A stretch of 64,000 nt of DNA. Source: Rhododendron vialii. Taxonomy: Eukaryota > Streptophyta > Magnoliopsida > Ericales > Ericaceae. Where the stretch lies: positions 9,367,501-9,431,500 of the forward strand of contig NC_080569.1 of NCBI RefSeq assembly GCF_030253575.1, read 5' to 3'. A program made the translations under genes and the position numbers. The notes under the pieces are model-generated. The model saw nothing but the letters and a program-made list of their open reading frames with translations. It was not told the origin of the DNA and searched no databases. Below are positions 10,382 through 21,900 of the stretch, one piece after another (position 1 is the first letter of the stretch; each line of letters starts with the position of its first letter).

Positions 10382-12942
10382 GAATCATGGGCTTCATAGG
10401 TATTTAATGCAAATATTTTGGACGATGAGAGATGGTTTCTAAGACTATTGTGTGTGTTCAATTCCTGTCAGTCGATGTCGTTCTACGTTGCTATATAGGC
10501 ATGGAGAACAGCATAAGTCATTATACATGGATTCTTTTTCTTCCCTTTATCTTAAAATAGTGCATGACCTGTGCCTAAAGGCACTCCAAAGAAAATCAAA
10601 CCATAAAGTGAACCAATGTCAATCCGAATCATTTCAATATAGGTTACCTCAATCAGTACTGACCACGAACAACTCAATTGATGATGCTTGAAATTACGCT
10701 TGATGTTGGTCACATCTCGTTTCAGCAACAGGAAGTTGATTTAAGGGATTAAAACAATATAGATCAACTGGAAAATCAACGTAGTGGGTTCTCTATTTAC
10801 AACCAAAACAGCATAATGTTATGCTCCCAAATCAATCTGCTAAAATAAGCCTCACATAATTCCAAACACTCTAATTCACGCCGAGTGATTTTGATTATGA
10901 ACAAATGAAATAATACTACTTTACAACATCCAATCCTCACAGAGCATATACTACTAAACTCTACAGGGAGAAGAGAGAAGCATTTCAAGAATAATGGATC
11001 AATCTTTTGTTTCCATGTATGAGCCTTCAGGACTTCGTTTTCAATAACAACGTCAAGGAGTTAAAATAATAGCATCGATAAAGTTTTGAAAATACTTTTA
11101 ATCCCTATATGCTTCATTGATGACAGTAAAATGAATACAAAGCATACAAAACAATTAGAAAAAAGCCTACACACACAATTCCCATATGCAAGTTTTTTCC
11201 CTCCTTAATTTGGCAAAGTTTAGAGAAATAAAAGTCAAGTGACATAAAGAGGCAAAAGCCTCGAAAGGAAAACAGATGAAATAGTGCAATCACGAATTGA
11301 TCCACCACATTTTGCTCTGAGCTAACTTTTTCTTTTCTCAAACGTATACAATATGTGATGCTCAAACAAACAAACTCCAACCCAACATATTAGCAATGGC
11401 AGGTCATATTGCTAAAAAAGAAATGACAGCCAATGACAATAAAATTGGTAGCTTTATGAAGAATGCTTTGCTGCACCACGTCGGATTTTTTTTCTTCATG
11501 TTATCAACTTATCATTTATCCTAGAACATCCCACACCAATTATGTACTTATATGTATAATGCGATAAAGGACAGAATAAGTGGACAAAGAGTTGGTGCCC
11601 ATAAAACTAACCTTACGTTTCATCTTATGCAAGGAAACAATGTTGCTGAGCTACTTTTGTGTGTACCCTGCAAAAAATATATATATTCACTTTAAAAATG
11701 GACCATAGCACCCATATGGATCACAGCGATTGTTAGTCAAATGCACAATTGTTTTTGAAAGACATCTACCAGTCTAAGGAAAAATAATAATAATAATAAT
11801 AATAGAGAAGATTTTCCGGTTCTCCAAAACAATTCAAGCAAAAATCAAAGTTTGAAAACGTTCCTCTCTATATACTTCATCGAAAAAAGTTTTGGTTGTC
11901 CGCTTTGAGATAGTAGTATGTTTTTGAAATAAAGAGATTTATAAGTTTGCATATTTTTTTCGTTTTTAGTGAATTTTTTATACTTAATAACAAACTCTTA
12001 CTTTTTAAATAGAGGCACATTATATACATCCAAAAAATAAAAAATAAGTAAAAAAACCTTATAAAAAATCACTAAAGACGGAAAAACACGAATGACGAAA
12101 TAGTTACAAATTTTGGAGAAAATATTTCTAAGAGGATAACCAAACAAAGGCTGTTTTTTTTCATGAATATACTTTGGCAGGCAACATTGTGCCTCTTCAA
12201 AACAATCTACGGAAGGACCTCTTCAAGAATTTGAATAACAGAGCTATTTCTAAATACCAAACATATCCAAGTATCCAATGAAGCCTTCAATGACAACTCA
12301 TATTGCCAAAAAGAAAAGGGAAGGAAAAAAATAAAAAAGAAGAAGCTAAAATTCCCCACTTCATGTTGCACTTTCGATTTATGACAGTTCATATTGCTAA
12401 AATACAACATAAAAAAGTGCAAGCAGAACGATTGTTCAAGAGAAGGGATACAAAATGCGGTAAATCAGGGAAGATAAGATAAAGATGAGCATTAGGTTTT
12501 CATAAAATAAAAAATTCGTAGTATATATTTAGAATTCACCAAAAAGTTAGGATCTTTTATTTGGCCTATAACAATGTTAACGCTGTTCGGTTTGGGTTTT
12601 AAGGGTGATTTTTTAGAGTAATGGACGGAGAAAGATAGAGAAAATTTATTGACGAACCATGCCTAGGTTCCTAGAACGAACAAGGCTGTAAGAGGGGGTT
12701 AGATTTCGGTTACCTGCAGATTTGGGCTGTCTTGGTGGACTTTGATTGTAAGGAGTTGATCCGTGAGTCAGTGGATGTGGCGAGATATATATATACACAC
12801 ACACAGTTTGTAGAGAAACAGAGGGAGAGATAAAAGCACAACTACTCTTCAGGATTGTACATGAATTTGAGCCATTGGATCAAATCCCCAAAAACTGAGC
12901 CTTCGGCTTCAACACTTAAGAAGCCCTTTTAATCGGCGATGG
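10382..12942. other. HSP70 upstream non-coding region
   Basis: No gene is seen. The part from 10847 onward is duplicated at 483-2252 and 4593 onward. Open frames in this stretch are not preserved between the copies. Confidence 0.55.
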
Positions 12943-13008
12943 GCCGATGGCTTTCCGACTTGACACTTTTCGGGAGCCGATGGCTTTCCGACTTGACACT
13001 TTTCGGCG
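12943..13008. repeat. Two tandem copies of a 33-bp unit
   Basis: A unit beginning GCCGATGGCTTTCCGACTTG occurs at 12943-12975 and again at 12976-13008. Unit 1 has a single copy near 5043-5078, so this duplication is private to unit 2. Confidence 0.85.
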
Positions 13009-13083
13009 GGAAGTTTACAGTCTGAGAAATTTACCATCTTATCCTTGCTCATTAACTCAAAATCAATAAACTAGGGGAAAAAT

Positions 13084-13302
13084 AAGCCTTGTTCGTTTAG
13101 TAATTTTGGGTATTTTAGTTTTGGTAGTGAGTGGAGAGAGAAATAGAGTAATGACTGGAGAGAAGGGTAATGATTGGATAGAGATAGAGAGAGAAATAAA
13201 ATTAATTATTGAAGAAATAGGATAATGATTGGGAAAAGATATAAGGTAATGATTAAAAAACAAAGTTAAAACAAAGTAAATATGTTAAACGAATAAGGCC
13301 TT
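13084..13302. mobile_element. MITE with AAGCCTTGTTCGTTTA ends
   Basis: AAGCCTTGTTCGTTTA at the left faces TAAACGAATAAGGCCTT at the right. Internal short blocks such as GGAGAGAGAAATAGAGTAATGA repeat with the motif TAATGATTG. A related sequence in inverse orientation lies at 61188-61408, and a degraded inverse fragment at about 13305-13435. No coding sequence is present. Confidence 0.6.
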
Positions 13303-13465
13303 TTCTAAATTTTACTTTGTTTTTATTTTATTTTCAATCATTACTTTATATATTTCTTCAATTATTACTCTATTTTTTTAATTATTAATTTTATTTCTTT
13401 CTTTATCTCTCTGAACTCATTACTTAAACTTATTTAATTATGATAAAAGTTTTGCAAGAAAATTA

Positions 13466-13816
13466 GGTCCCGTTCCAGAACTTGAATAAGTTCTTATTTT
13501 TTGTTCAATAATAAGGCTTGTTCCACAAAATAAGAAGTAAGTACTTATTTTTTGGTTGAGGCAACTTTAAACTCAAAAATTATGTGTTTACGCAAATAAT
13601 TTTCCTATCAATATGGATCTTATTTGATAGATCTCATTGAGATTTTTAATACGGTGCAAAAAAAATTGCAAATTTATTTTTCATTTACTTTATTTTTGAG
13701 TTTGAAAATGTGAAATAAACTGCTTATTTGAGTTTTCTGAAACAACCCTTCTTATTTTTCTTTGAGAAGTTCCAAAATAAGTACTTATTTTTTAAGAAAA
13801 TTTCTGGAACAGAGCC
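13466..13816. mobile_element. Tourist-like MITE (TTA target duplication)
   Basis: The ends are GGTCCCGTTCCAGAA and, inverted at the right, GGCTCTGTTCCAGAA. TTA flanks both sides (13463-13465 and 13817-13819). Unit 1 carries the uninserted site near 5370 with one TTA. A second family member lies at 60829-61174 in the same orientation. A TTA duplication with GGC-starting ends is typical of PIF/Harbinger-derived MITEs. Confidence 0.72.
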
Positions 13817-13947
13817 TTAGAATAATTGTTGTTATTCTCACAAAAAGTATATTACCAAAATACCACTCAAGACTCAAACCCATATCAAATTGAGTTCTAC
13901 TCAAGTACTTAACCAAATCAAGAGCGAGTCAAATTTGTTAAGACCTC

Positions 13948-14033
13948 TCTCTCTCTCTCTCCGTTTTTACCTTATTTAATAAAGGAATCTCTCTCTCTCT
14001 CTCCCCGTTTTTACCTTATTTAATAAAGGAATT
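13948..14033. repeat. Tandem duplication of a CT-rich 43-bp block
   Basis: A block made of a CT run followed by GTTTTTACCTTATTTAATAA and AGGAAT occurs twice in a row. The matching place in unit 1 (about 5515-5570) has one diverged copy. Confidence 0.75.
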
Positions 14034-14592
14034 ACACTTCGAATAGAACACATAATTTTGTAGGTAACAGAATTCTAAGTGATTTTCACATAACCTTCAT
14101 CTCGATTAAATATCGACAGCTTTAGTTATGATTTTCTGAAGGTGGGCGCATTGTGCAGTTATGAAAACAATCGCTTCTATTTTTTGAAACTCCTTTTTAC
14201 CTCGTTTAAAATGAAAATTAGGCTTTCCAATAAACATAAAAGTTGATCCAAATTTGACAATGGATTTTTAGAATCAGTCTACTATTTTTAGTAATCAAAG
14301 TTCTGAACTTTCAATTTGTCGTGAAATTTACTGCTTGTTGTCTATTTTACGTGAATTAAGTGGTTGAACACTTGGACTTAGACTTATGGGCCTCGTAATG
14401 TGGTTGTCGCGAAACCTGGGGTTTGGAACGTTTTCTAATCGGCATGGGTCTTGAGCTAATGCACAAATATTCCCAAAGGTTTTAAAGCCGTGCCACGGGC
14501 CTATGAGTTAGGCATGGTGGACTCCCACCTAATAGATTGTCTATTTGTGGATGGAACTAATGCCATTTAGTGTGGTGACTTGAGTTGAGATA

Positions 14593-15598
14593 TTGAATCA
14601 CATGTTGTGATTATTAAATATACTTTGTGAATTTGTGAACCCTTGTGAATGGAGGATGATTATGTTGAATATATTGGAGTAATATTGAATTGTTAAAGTT
14701 ATCATGCACTGATAAATTTTTGTTATCTACGTGATGCATGAGTAATTCTTAGTAAATGGGTAGTTTCGAGTGTCTTACCGAGTGCTTTTCACTCATGGTG
14801 CTTCTTTTGGTGGTTTTGACATTTTACGCTAAGTATTGAGGATAATGTGGAATACAATGAGTCACCTGTGGAGTACGAGATTACGGAGCAGCAGGATGGA
14901 AATGTACCGTTAGAGCCATTGCCCTACCAGCAGACCGTTAATTAGATGGCTCCGTTTTAAATTCGAGTTGGACGTTTTATGGCTAGTTGTCTTGCTAGAC
15001 CGTAGTTCTTTAGCACTGGGCTTTCTATTTCATTTTCTTTTGGTTTTATTTCTCTTATGTTTTCTGGGAGGATCCTTTGATTTCTGTTTATTGTTAGCTT
15101 GTGGAGGAGTATGTAGTTTTCCATCTGGCTAAATCTACTTTCTGGATATGTAATGTAATGAGTTCTTCCCCGGACAAAAAGGACAATTGATTAGATGAGA
15201 ATACTAGAATTGTGCAATGATACGTATCGAAGTTACGGTCGGACGTCTCCTCCGTTATTTTCACTGGTGATTTTATGCGCCCTCTGTGTTTTGTATTTGC
15301 ACATTTTCGTTGCTTTTCTTGTGTTCGTCATTGTTGACAATTCATTGTCACAATTTGAAAAAAAAAAAGAGGTGACAAAATTTTCTCAATCAAATTAAAC
15401 CATATACTACGATATTTCCGTTCCTCATTCAATGAGCTGCTAATGATGCGTCCGAACAAATCTCTCATGATGTGTCTGAACAAATCTATCCATTTGATTT
15501 TACCTGTATATTGAAAAATAGCACGAACTTAAAAAAAGAACTGTTAAATTGGGACGAAGGAAGAGAAAATCTTAAAAAGAATATGGTAGAAACATATA
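14593..15598. other. Non-coding spacer, possibly part of an old LTR
   Basis: No gene is visible. Together with the end of unit 2 (14035-14592), the style resembles long plant retrotransposon LTR tails, including a CTTACCGAGTGCTTTTCACT block near 14776. I could not find both ends or a target duplication, so this is only a suspicion. Confidence 0.25.
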
Positions 15599-15717
15599 CT
15601 TTGTTTGGTTCTCATCTTTAAGAAACTCATTTATTTCTCTGCACATTTTTCAATAAATTTTTTTATCTTTCTTTTCATTACATGAAAAATATTTTTCAAA
15701 TATTGAAACCGAACAAA
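15599..15717. mobile_element. Small MITE-like inverted repeat
   Basis: CTTTGTTTGGTTCTCA at the left faces TGAAACCGAACAAAG at the right. It is about 120 bp, AT-rich and non-coding. No target duplication was confirmed. Confidence 0.4.
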
Positions 15718-15957
15718 GGGGAATTCCACTTGTAGTTGTGTAATCATTGTCACCATAGTCATCACATAAAGTATTTATTAGGGTACATTATTTTATTATT
15801 ACCAGAAGGGAATTAGATGCCATATAATTTCGCATATTCGAGCACTTCTCCCTCTCAACTGTTTTAATCATGCCAGACGTCACGGAACCAAACAACACAG
15901 CACTGTTTATCCACCTGTTGACCATGGGTCCAATTCATCTCCACCGTCAGCGTGGGC

Positions 15958-15958
<1 letters not shown>

Positions 15959-15995
<37 letters not shown>
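15959..15995. repeat. (CT)n microsatellite
   Basis: A pure CT run of about 37 bp lies just upstream of the likely leader exon of the SEC14-like gene. CT runs are common in plant 5' untranslated regions. Confidence 0.9.
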
Positions 15996-15997
<2 letters not shown>

Positions 15998-16131
15998 ATG
16001 AGTTAAATTGAGTTTCCAACTAATCATCACCAGAAGGCCACACTGTGAAAAAGTGCGACGGCTTTCTCCCAAAGCTGGGATCGATCCACCAAAATTCGAT
16101 CCCCGTCACTCAATAAATCCAACTTCTCCCG
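15996..16131 (+). other. Possible non-coding first exon of the SEC14-like gene
   Basis: A moderately GC-rich stretch follows a CT run and ends in CTTCTCCCG before GTAAGAGT, a good splice donor. The next plausible acceptors in front of the coding start are TTTTGTAG (ending 18685) and CAACAG (ending 18746). This would be a leader exon with an intron of about 2.6 kb. It is inferred only from splice signals and position. Confidence 0.3.
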
Positions 16132-16970
16132 GTAAGAGTCTAGTCTCCACGATCTATTTGTTTTTCAATTCGACCTGTATACTTCTCCGATTTATTCCTA
16201 CTCAGCATTTTCGTTTCGCTTCCCAAAGAAATGGTTTTGCAATTTGCATTGATCCATTTTCTTAATTCTTAATCTTTGTGTGTATATGTATTTGTTCGTA
16301 TGATTGTTTATATATTGAAAACTGCTATTCGGACGGTAATTCTTTACACGAAACTGCTATTCGGCGTGTTAGGTGCTGATTTTGCAGTGCGGATGAAAGC
16401 CTCGAATTCATTCTGTTTTGGTCAATGAATTAGAGTTTTTATTTGAACTATTTAATTTCATCTGGAAATGTTTAGGAGGTGAAAGTATGATAGAATTCTA
16501 ATTGGGAGGATGGCATCCTTGCCTTGATTTGGGGTTTGATGCTTTTGTCCGTTTGGAAATCGAGGAAAGGAAGAGAGAAGAAGGAAAGTAATTAGGAGGC
16601 AAGAAGGTAGAAAAAGTTTCGAGAAAAATTATGTATAATTTCTTCTTCTCTACTTTTCACCTTTCTACCAACAACCAAACTAGAGAGGAAAAAAAAGTTT
16701 AATTTTCCCTCACTTCCATTTCTTTCCACAACTTCCAAACACTCATTAGAGTTTGTTGGATATTAGGGAAAAAGAAAGGAAGAGAAGGGAAAATTTAGAA
16801 AAATTCCCTCCCCTTGTTTGGTTTGGAAAGAAAGTGAGAAAAGAATAGAAAAACAAAGTTTTGAGCAGTCATTTTCCCCAAACTTTCCTCACGGTCATGT
16901 ACGTACACACTTGGTCTCACTATCATTCATGATTTAATAATCTCGTGTCATCTGTTGGCTGCTGGTGTAT
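16132..16970. other. Non-coding, AT-rich, purine/pyrimidine-biased
   Basis: No gene is seen. From about 16545 to 16860 there are GGAAAGGAAGAG-type purine blocks and matching pyrimidine blocks, facing each other like a decayed MITE. No clean ends were found. Confidence 0.35.
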
Positions 16971-17052
16971 GCTCTATTTTTCCACGATGTGCTTGTTTCT
17001 TGTTGTCCGTTGCTCTATTTTTCCACGATGTGCTTGTTTCTTGTTGTCCGTT
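16971..17052. repeat. Perfect 2 x 41-bp tandem duplication
   Basis: The unit starting GCTCTATTTTTCCACGATGT at 16971-17011 is repeated without a mismatch at 17012-17052. Perfect identity indicates a very recent event. Confidence 0.92.
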
Positions 17053-17309
17053 GTCGTGTATTGTTTGTCATTCTCCACATTACAGTGTAGTGATTCTCAA
17101 CATTTGTACTGACCCTCTTTTTCGGAAGGTCTCTTCCACCGTGACTTAGGTAGCCTGGTAGTACTTCGTATAATTTCCGTTCGAAGTTAGTAATTACCTG
17201 TTCATCACATTCTACCCCAGTACTATATTTCCACTTAGTGATGGTTTAAATTATTGGACAATGTGCTATTCATCTCTGTTTCTTTTTTGCTTAAATTTAA
17301 ATAAAACTA

Positions 17310-17508
17310 CTTCCGTCCCAAAATAAATGTCCAGTCCGCAAAATGAGCACTTAAAAATAATACAAATTTTCCAAGAAAAATTCAAACTTTTTTTCAACAA
17401 TTTACTAGATATCCATGAGTTCTTGAATTTATGAAAAAAGTTGGAATTTTTCTTGTAGTATTTTGAAGTCATTGTTTTGCAGACGGGACATGAATTTTGG
17501 GACGGAGG
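17310..17508. mobile_element. Stowaway-type MITE
   Basis: The ends are CTTCCGTCCCAAAAT and, inverted, CCTCCGTCCCAAAAT, flanked by TA on both sides. The length is about 200 bp. These are the hallmarks of the Tc1/mariner-derived Stowaway family. Confidence 0.75.
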
Positions 17509-17539
17509 TAGTATAAAAGAACCAGTACTTGATCTAGTA

Positions 17540-17737
17540 TGTGGGGTCACTGTGGTGATGGTTTGAATTGGGTCTCCTGGTAAATCTGACCGTCCTCTCC
17601 TTCTTCCTCACGTCACTCTGCAAGAGAAACAACCTATGATGCACGGACACGGACACGGACACCGAAACCGACACCAGGACACGGGAATTCTAAAAAAATG
17701 GGGACACGGACACGTCGGGGGACACGCCACGTGTATA

Positions 17738-17786
<49 letters not shown>

Positions 17787-18553
17787 TTAATTATAGTTTA
17801 ACACCCAAAAATTTAAAAAAATTATAATTTGGCCCCAAATTTTTTAAAAAAAATTACAGTTTGACCCCCAATTTTTCAAAAATTACAGTTTGGCCCCCAA
17901 AATTTTAAAAAAATTGCAGTTTGGCCTCTGCCGTGTCCCCATCGGTGTCCCCCTCAAAATTTAATATTAAAATATGGGACACGCCACGTGGCGTGTCCCG
18001 TACGTATTTCCTAGGTGTCCCACCATGTCCCCGTGTCCTGACACTGCGATTCTTCGACGTCTAGGGGTGTCGGTGCTTCATAGGAAACAACCAATTAGCG
18101 CCGTCAGGCTGACTCGCCGGACGAGAAGTACTATAGAACTATTAGGAACAGTGTACCTTCTCTAGGTTTATCCCTTGGCTTATATAGACGGTTCGTACTT
18201 GCTCTCCAAGTTAAGAGTCCACGGTACGCGCCTGACGTCACACGTAACCGCCTCGGTCAGTTACGTGACGTCATGGTGACGACTGGCCATCACATGGCCT
18301 CCACGTGCTATCTCTAGAAATATCTCGTACTAAGTCCCAGGTCTTCGTCTGGGTCGAGTGCACCGTCTCGGCCAGGACCGACCCTCCACCAGACAGATCC
18401 TGGACTCTCACCTGGCCGTTCAACTGGTGGGCCGTCGGGACGGCCGACTACCATTCTGCCCATCTCACCAGTTAGGGTCTCGTCCGCCCACCTTGGCAGA
18501 TACAATCCGGGACGGGTTCAGCCCAAGCCCGTCGCAGGGTTGGGCCCACTACA
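17540..18553 (-). mobile_element. Solo-LTR-like fossil, interrupted by a MITE
   Basis: On the minus strand the sequence starts TGTAGTGGGCCCAACC and ends GTGACCCCACA, so it has TG..CA ends. A TATATAAG box lies near 18177-18188 in minus orientation, as expected for an LTR promoter. Excluding the 450-bp MITE at 17634-18083 and one 8-bp duplication, the LTR would be about 556 bp. The part 18090-18553 is more GC-rich than its surroundings. No matching 5-bp flanks were found. The Ty3/gypsy class is the likelier family but is not proven. No internal retroelement genes are present. Confidence 0.45.
17634..18083. mobile_element. MITE with CTATGAWGCAC ends and 8-bp target duplication
   Basis: GAAACAAC flanks both sides (17626-17633 and 18084-18091). 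The ends are CTATGATGCACGGACAC and, inverted, CTATGAAGCACCGACAC. Inside are GGACAC repeats, an (AT)n run at about 17748-17781, and several near repeats of a CAGTTTGGCCCCCAA phrase. It encodes no protein. The 8-bp duplication suits a hAT-related MITE; a 9-bp reading, suiting Mutator, is possible because the bordering base is ambiguous. Confidence 0.8.
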
Positions 18554-18945
18554 TAATGTTTTGTATTAATCTGTATGTGTGTGTGTCGAATGTATAGCGA
18601 CCGCACATATGGATAAAAATGAGTAAATAATGTATTTTGGACTATGGCACCTTTGAATGGCAGATGCTAAATTTCTATTTTGTAGGAAGGTCATGATCTG
18701 CATCATTGGCTCAAACAAATGCTTATCTTGTCTTTCCTGTCAACAGGTTGATATCCGAAAGAGCTTCACCGATTGAGGTCACGATAGCCAGATTGTCACC
18801 CTCCAACGGTCAGCCAATGCGCTTATGAGAGATCTACTGGTCCGGCATAAATATCTATAGTTGCGGACCTTTATTTGCCTTTTTCTTGCACTATATTGCA
18901 TCATAGTTTGTCCGCCATCTGGGATAACAATTGTTACCTTTTTCA

Positions 18946-21900
18946 ATGGGAGACTCATTTGACCACCCTGGTTCAAGAAAAGGCTCTGAGGTGGCTAATG
19001 TCATCAACAATAAAAATACTTCTAAAAGATGTTTGATTGCATCTAGCCTTAAGTCGGGCTTGCAGAATCCTACAAGGAATACAGTTCCCTTCAATCATAT
19101 CAGAATGAGCAGTACTGCTGGTGATGCAGCATTGTTTTTAATCAAGGTTGCTGCACTAGAGACACTGCGGAGGTTTTCAAAGGCAAGATGTCCAGTTGTA
19201 TGGTGTGGTATTCAGGCGCTGCAAGCTCTCTGCTATCCACCATTGAGGTGGATCCAAAGATGGGCTCCTTTCAAGGGTTTGATAAGTAGCATGCAGGTTA
19301 GTTTTTGCATGACTGAGATCAGTATATGTTAATTTATATCTGGCAATATCTGCACACACCCTTCATGTTATCTCATGCATCTTCATGTAAGCTTCTCAAG
19401 GTGCATTATGTCCAACACATGAACTGATGTAAATAAGTGGTATCACAGTTGTTAGAAGCGTGCTGATGCCTTCCGTAGATTGTCATTGTCTTAAGCTTTT
19501 GCTTGAATTTGCTTTGTGATGCTACCTTATGACACATTTCATAAGTTTGTCATATATGGTTTGATTTGTATTCTAAGCTTGTGTTTTCCTTGTTTTCTAT
19601 CTTCCACAGAAAGTCACAAGTCGAAACTATAGTTGGCAAGGCCTCCTTGAAACCCACATAACTCAAGGGCTGTTTTACAGATTTGTGGAAAGGACATAAT
19701 TCTATTTATTTTTTGGGATCATGTAAAAGTTGCCATCTTGTTGGGGCATGGCCAGCGGGGCACTTCACTTCTCCGGTCAATGCTGTCTGTTATGGTTGAC
19801 CACCTGATTTTTATTATCTCTAGATACTCTCGAGTCAAATTGATTTTAAATTTGGTCATTTTATTCAAAGGATGAGATATGACTTCGGAATGGACTTTGG
19901 ATTTTGAAGTATATTGGGCAATAGTTCATTCCATGAACTGAATATAAAGATAAATGGTTCAAAGAAAAACAAAATGTTTTATTTCTCGATCAACATACAT
20001 CTGAATGTGCTTCGTGCTATTTGTTCCGATTTTCTTCTTCAATGATTTAGTCAATGGTTTATGGTTCTTGTGAGCCACATGTCATGCAGTACGATTCCTA
20101 TGATATCAGTATGGTTCAGCTTATGCATTGTACAGAACAATAGTTTTATCTGCTTGTTTATCTGGAAATTTCTGTTGAATTTGGCCATTAATTGATGCGA
20201 CATACCTATGTGGGCAGACATTATCGAGGCCATTATTTGTCCTTTCGATTGCAACTGCATTCTCTGATCAACCGGGGCGTCGCAACATCACCTCTGACGC
20301 TGTTGAGGATTCCCAGGGCGTCAATTATTCTCAGGCATCTTCAGAATCAAATTCGGAGTTACCTTCAGCGCAGTCTACTCTTGATACGAGGTATAAAGAA
20401 ACATGGAGAATTTAGAAAGTAATTTCACTTCTTATGACTCTCCAGAAAAAAATTGGTGATGGACAATATATTGGGTTCACAGTAATACTTTGGCATTCTT
20501 AATGGAACGCATGAAGCAGAAGAGGGCGTGCATCTTATTATGTTATTTTAGAAGGGGCATTTCCCAAGATTTGAAATGTTGACAACATGCATTTCAGACA
20601 TAATAACTTGACAACAGGCTTTCAGTGTCACTATTCATGTCTCTTTATTTCACATCTTGTGTTGTATGAACATTTTTTCTCCATGGAGCTTAAATATTTG
20701 TTTTTGGCAAGGCCAACTTTTCTCAAGGGTCCATCCAGCAGCTTATGTTCTCATTTTTTCTTATTTTGCCTTGACTTTTCGTGTTTTGACTTGTTGCTTT
20801 ACTGATGTACTTTGCAGTGTTCTTGATGAAGCTCCTCAAAGTTGTCAATCATCTACAAATTGGTTGTCTCAAGTCTATGAAGAGCTGGAAAAGCAGGGTA
20901 TTAATTTACCAGAAAGGTGATTCAACAGTGCCACATTACTCAGAAAAGAAAGAACTCCTTAGAAAAATTATCTGTGGACAGCAGTAGTGAAAGGAAAGCT
21001 AGTAATGTTTTGCTAATTAATTAATCTTGGGAGAAGTATATGTACAAGGCACCCATTTCTATGTCATTTCCTTTGGGAATAATAGAAGAGTCTATCGGCC
21101 GACTCGGCAGAATGTGGATTTGCTCAGGCAGTGTCATTGCACTTGGTTATAGAAGAGTAAGCCTTCAGAAAATCTACTAACGTACTCTAGTACACCATCT
21201 CAAGAGATTTAGACCAACATCACAGCAACCAAACCTTTCACTTATTATCCCAATTACTCCCTCTCTGCTTCTAGCTACTTCCTCAATTTACACTTTTACT
21301 TTTAATAGATGAATTCAGTGGAGCACTGGAGGATTTTGGGCTTATTTTACTGGACAAAACCTTTTGTGGAAATTAGTTCTGTGACCCTCAGCAACTATAG
21401 GGATTCCACGTGACATTATCTATCTGGCATATTTATAGTTGAGTTTCTGGGCTTCTCTTGTTGAACAGGAGCATGACGTCATTGTGTTTTGTGCAGAATT
21501 AATGAGGACGAACTTCACAGATTCTATATTGATGTAAATTGTGATCTACCGTGCTTGCTATCGTCTGTTAAGAAGACAATCCTCTGGAGAAAGACTTTTT
21601 ACATTCTTTCAGGACAAGAACTTGAGATGTGGTCGAATATGGTCTTCTGGCATGGAGTTGATGTGAACTGCAGGCCCTGCCTTATTGTAAGGCTCGGTCT
21701 AGCTTTCAGCAGCTTGTCGTCTCATGAAAGACCTCGCTTTCTTCAAGCTGTTGGTATGTCCTTCTAGTAATTTGTTGGGCTTCATTCTGAATGGGGAATT
21801 ATACGCCTCTATTCTACCATCATAAAAATCTCAGCAGTCAGCCTTCTTGCCTTAATCAGCTTGTCTTGGCACTTTATGACTGAGCCTACTACCAAAGGAA

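Larger units (their letters stand above)
6189..14592. repeat. Tandem segmental duplication, unit 2 (keeps HSP70)
   Basis: This is the second copy of the segment described at 280-6188, head to tail with it. It starts with the same AAGAAAG..ACACCTTATG block and ends with GAGTTGAGAT. It retains the HSP70 gene at 6620-10196. It gained a Tourist-like MITE (13466-13816) and two short internal tandem duplications (12943-13008 and 13948-14033) that unit 1 lacks. Confidence 0.88.
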
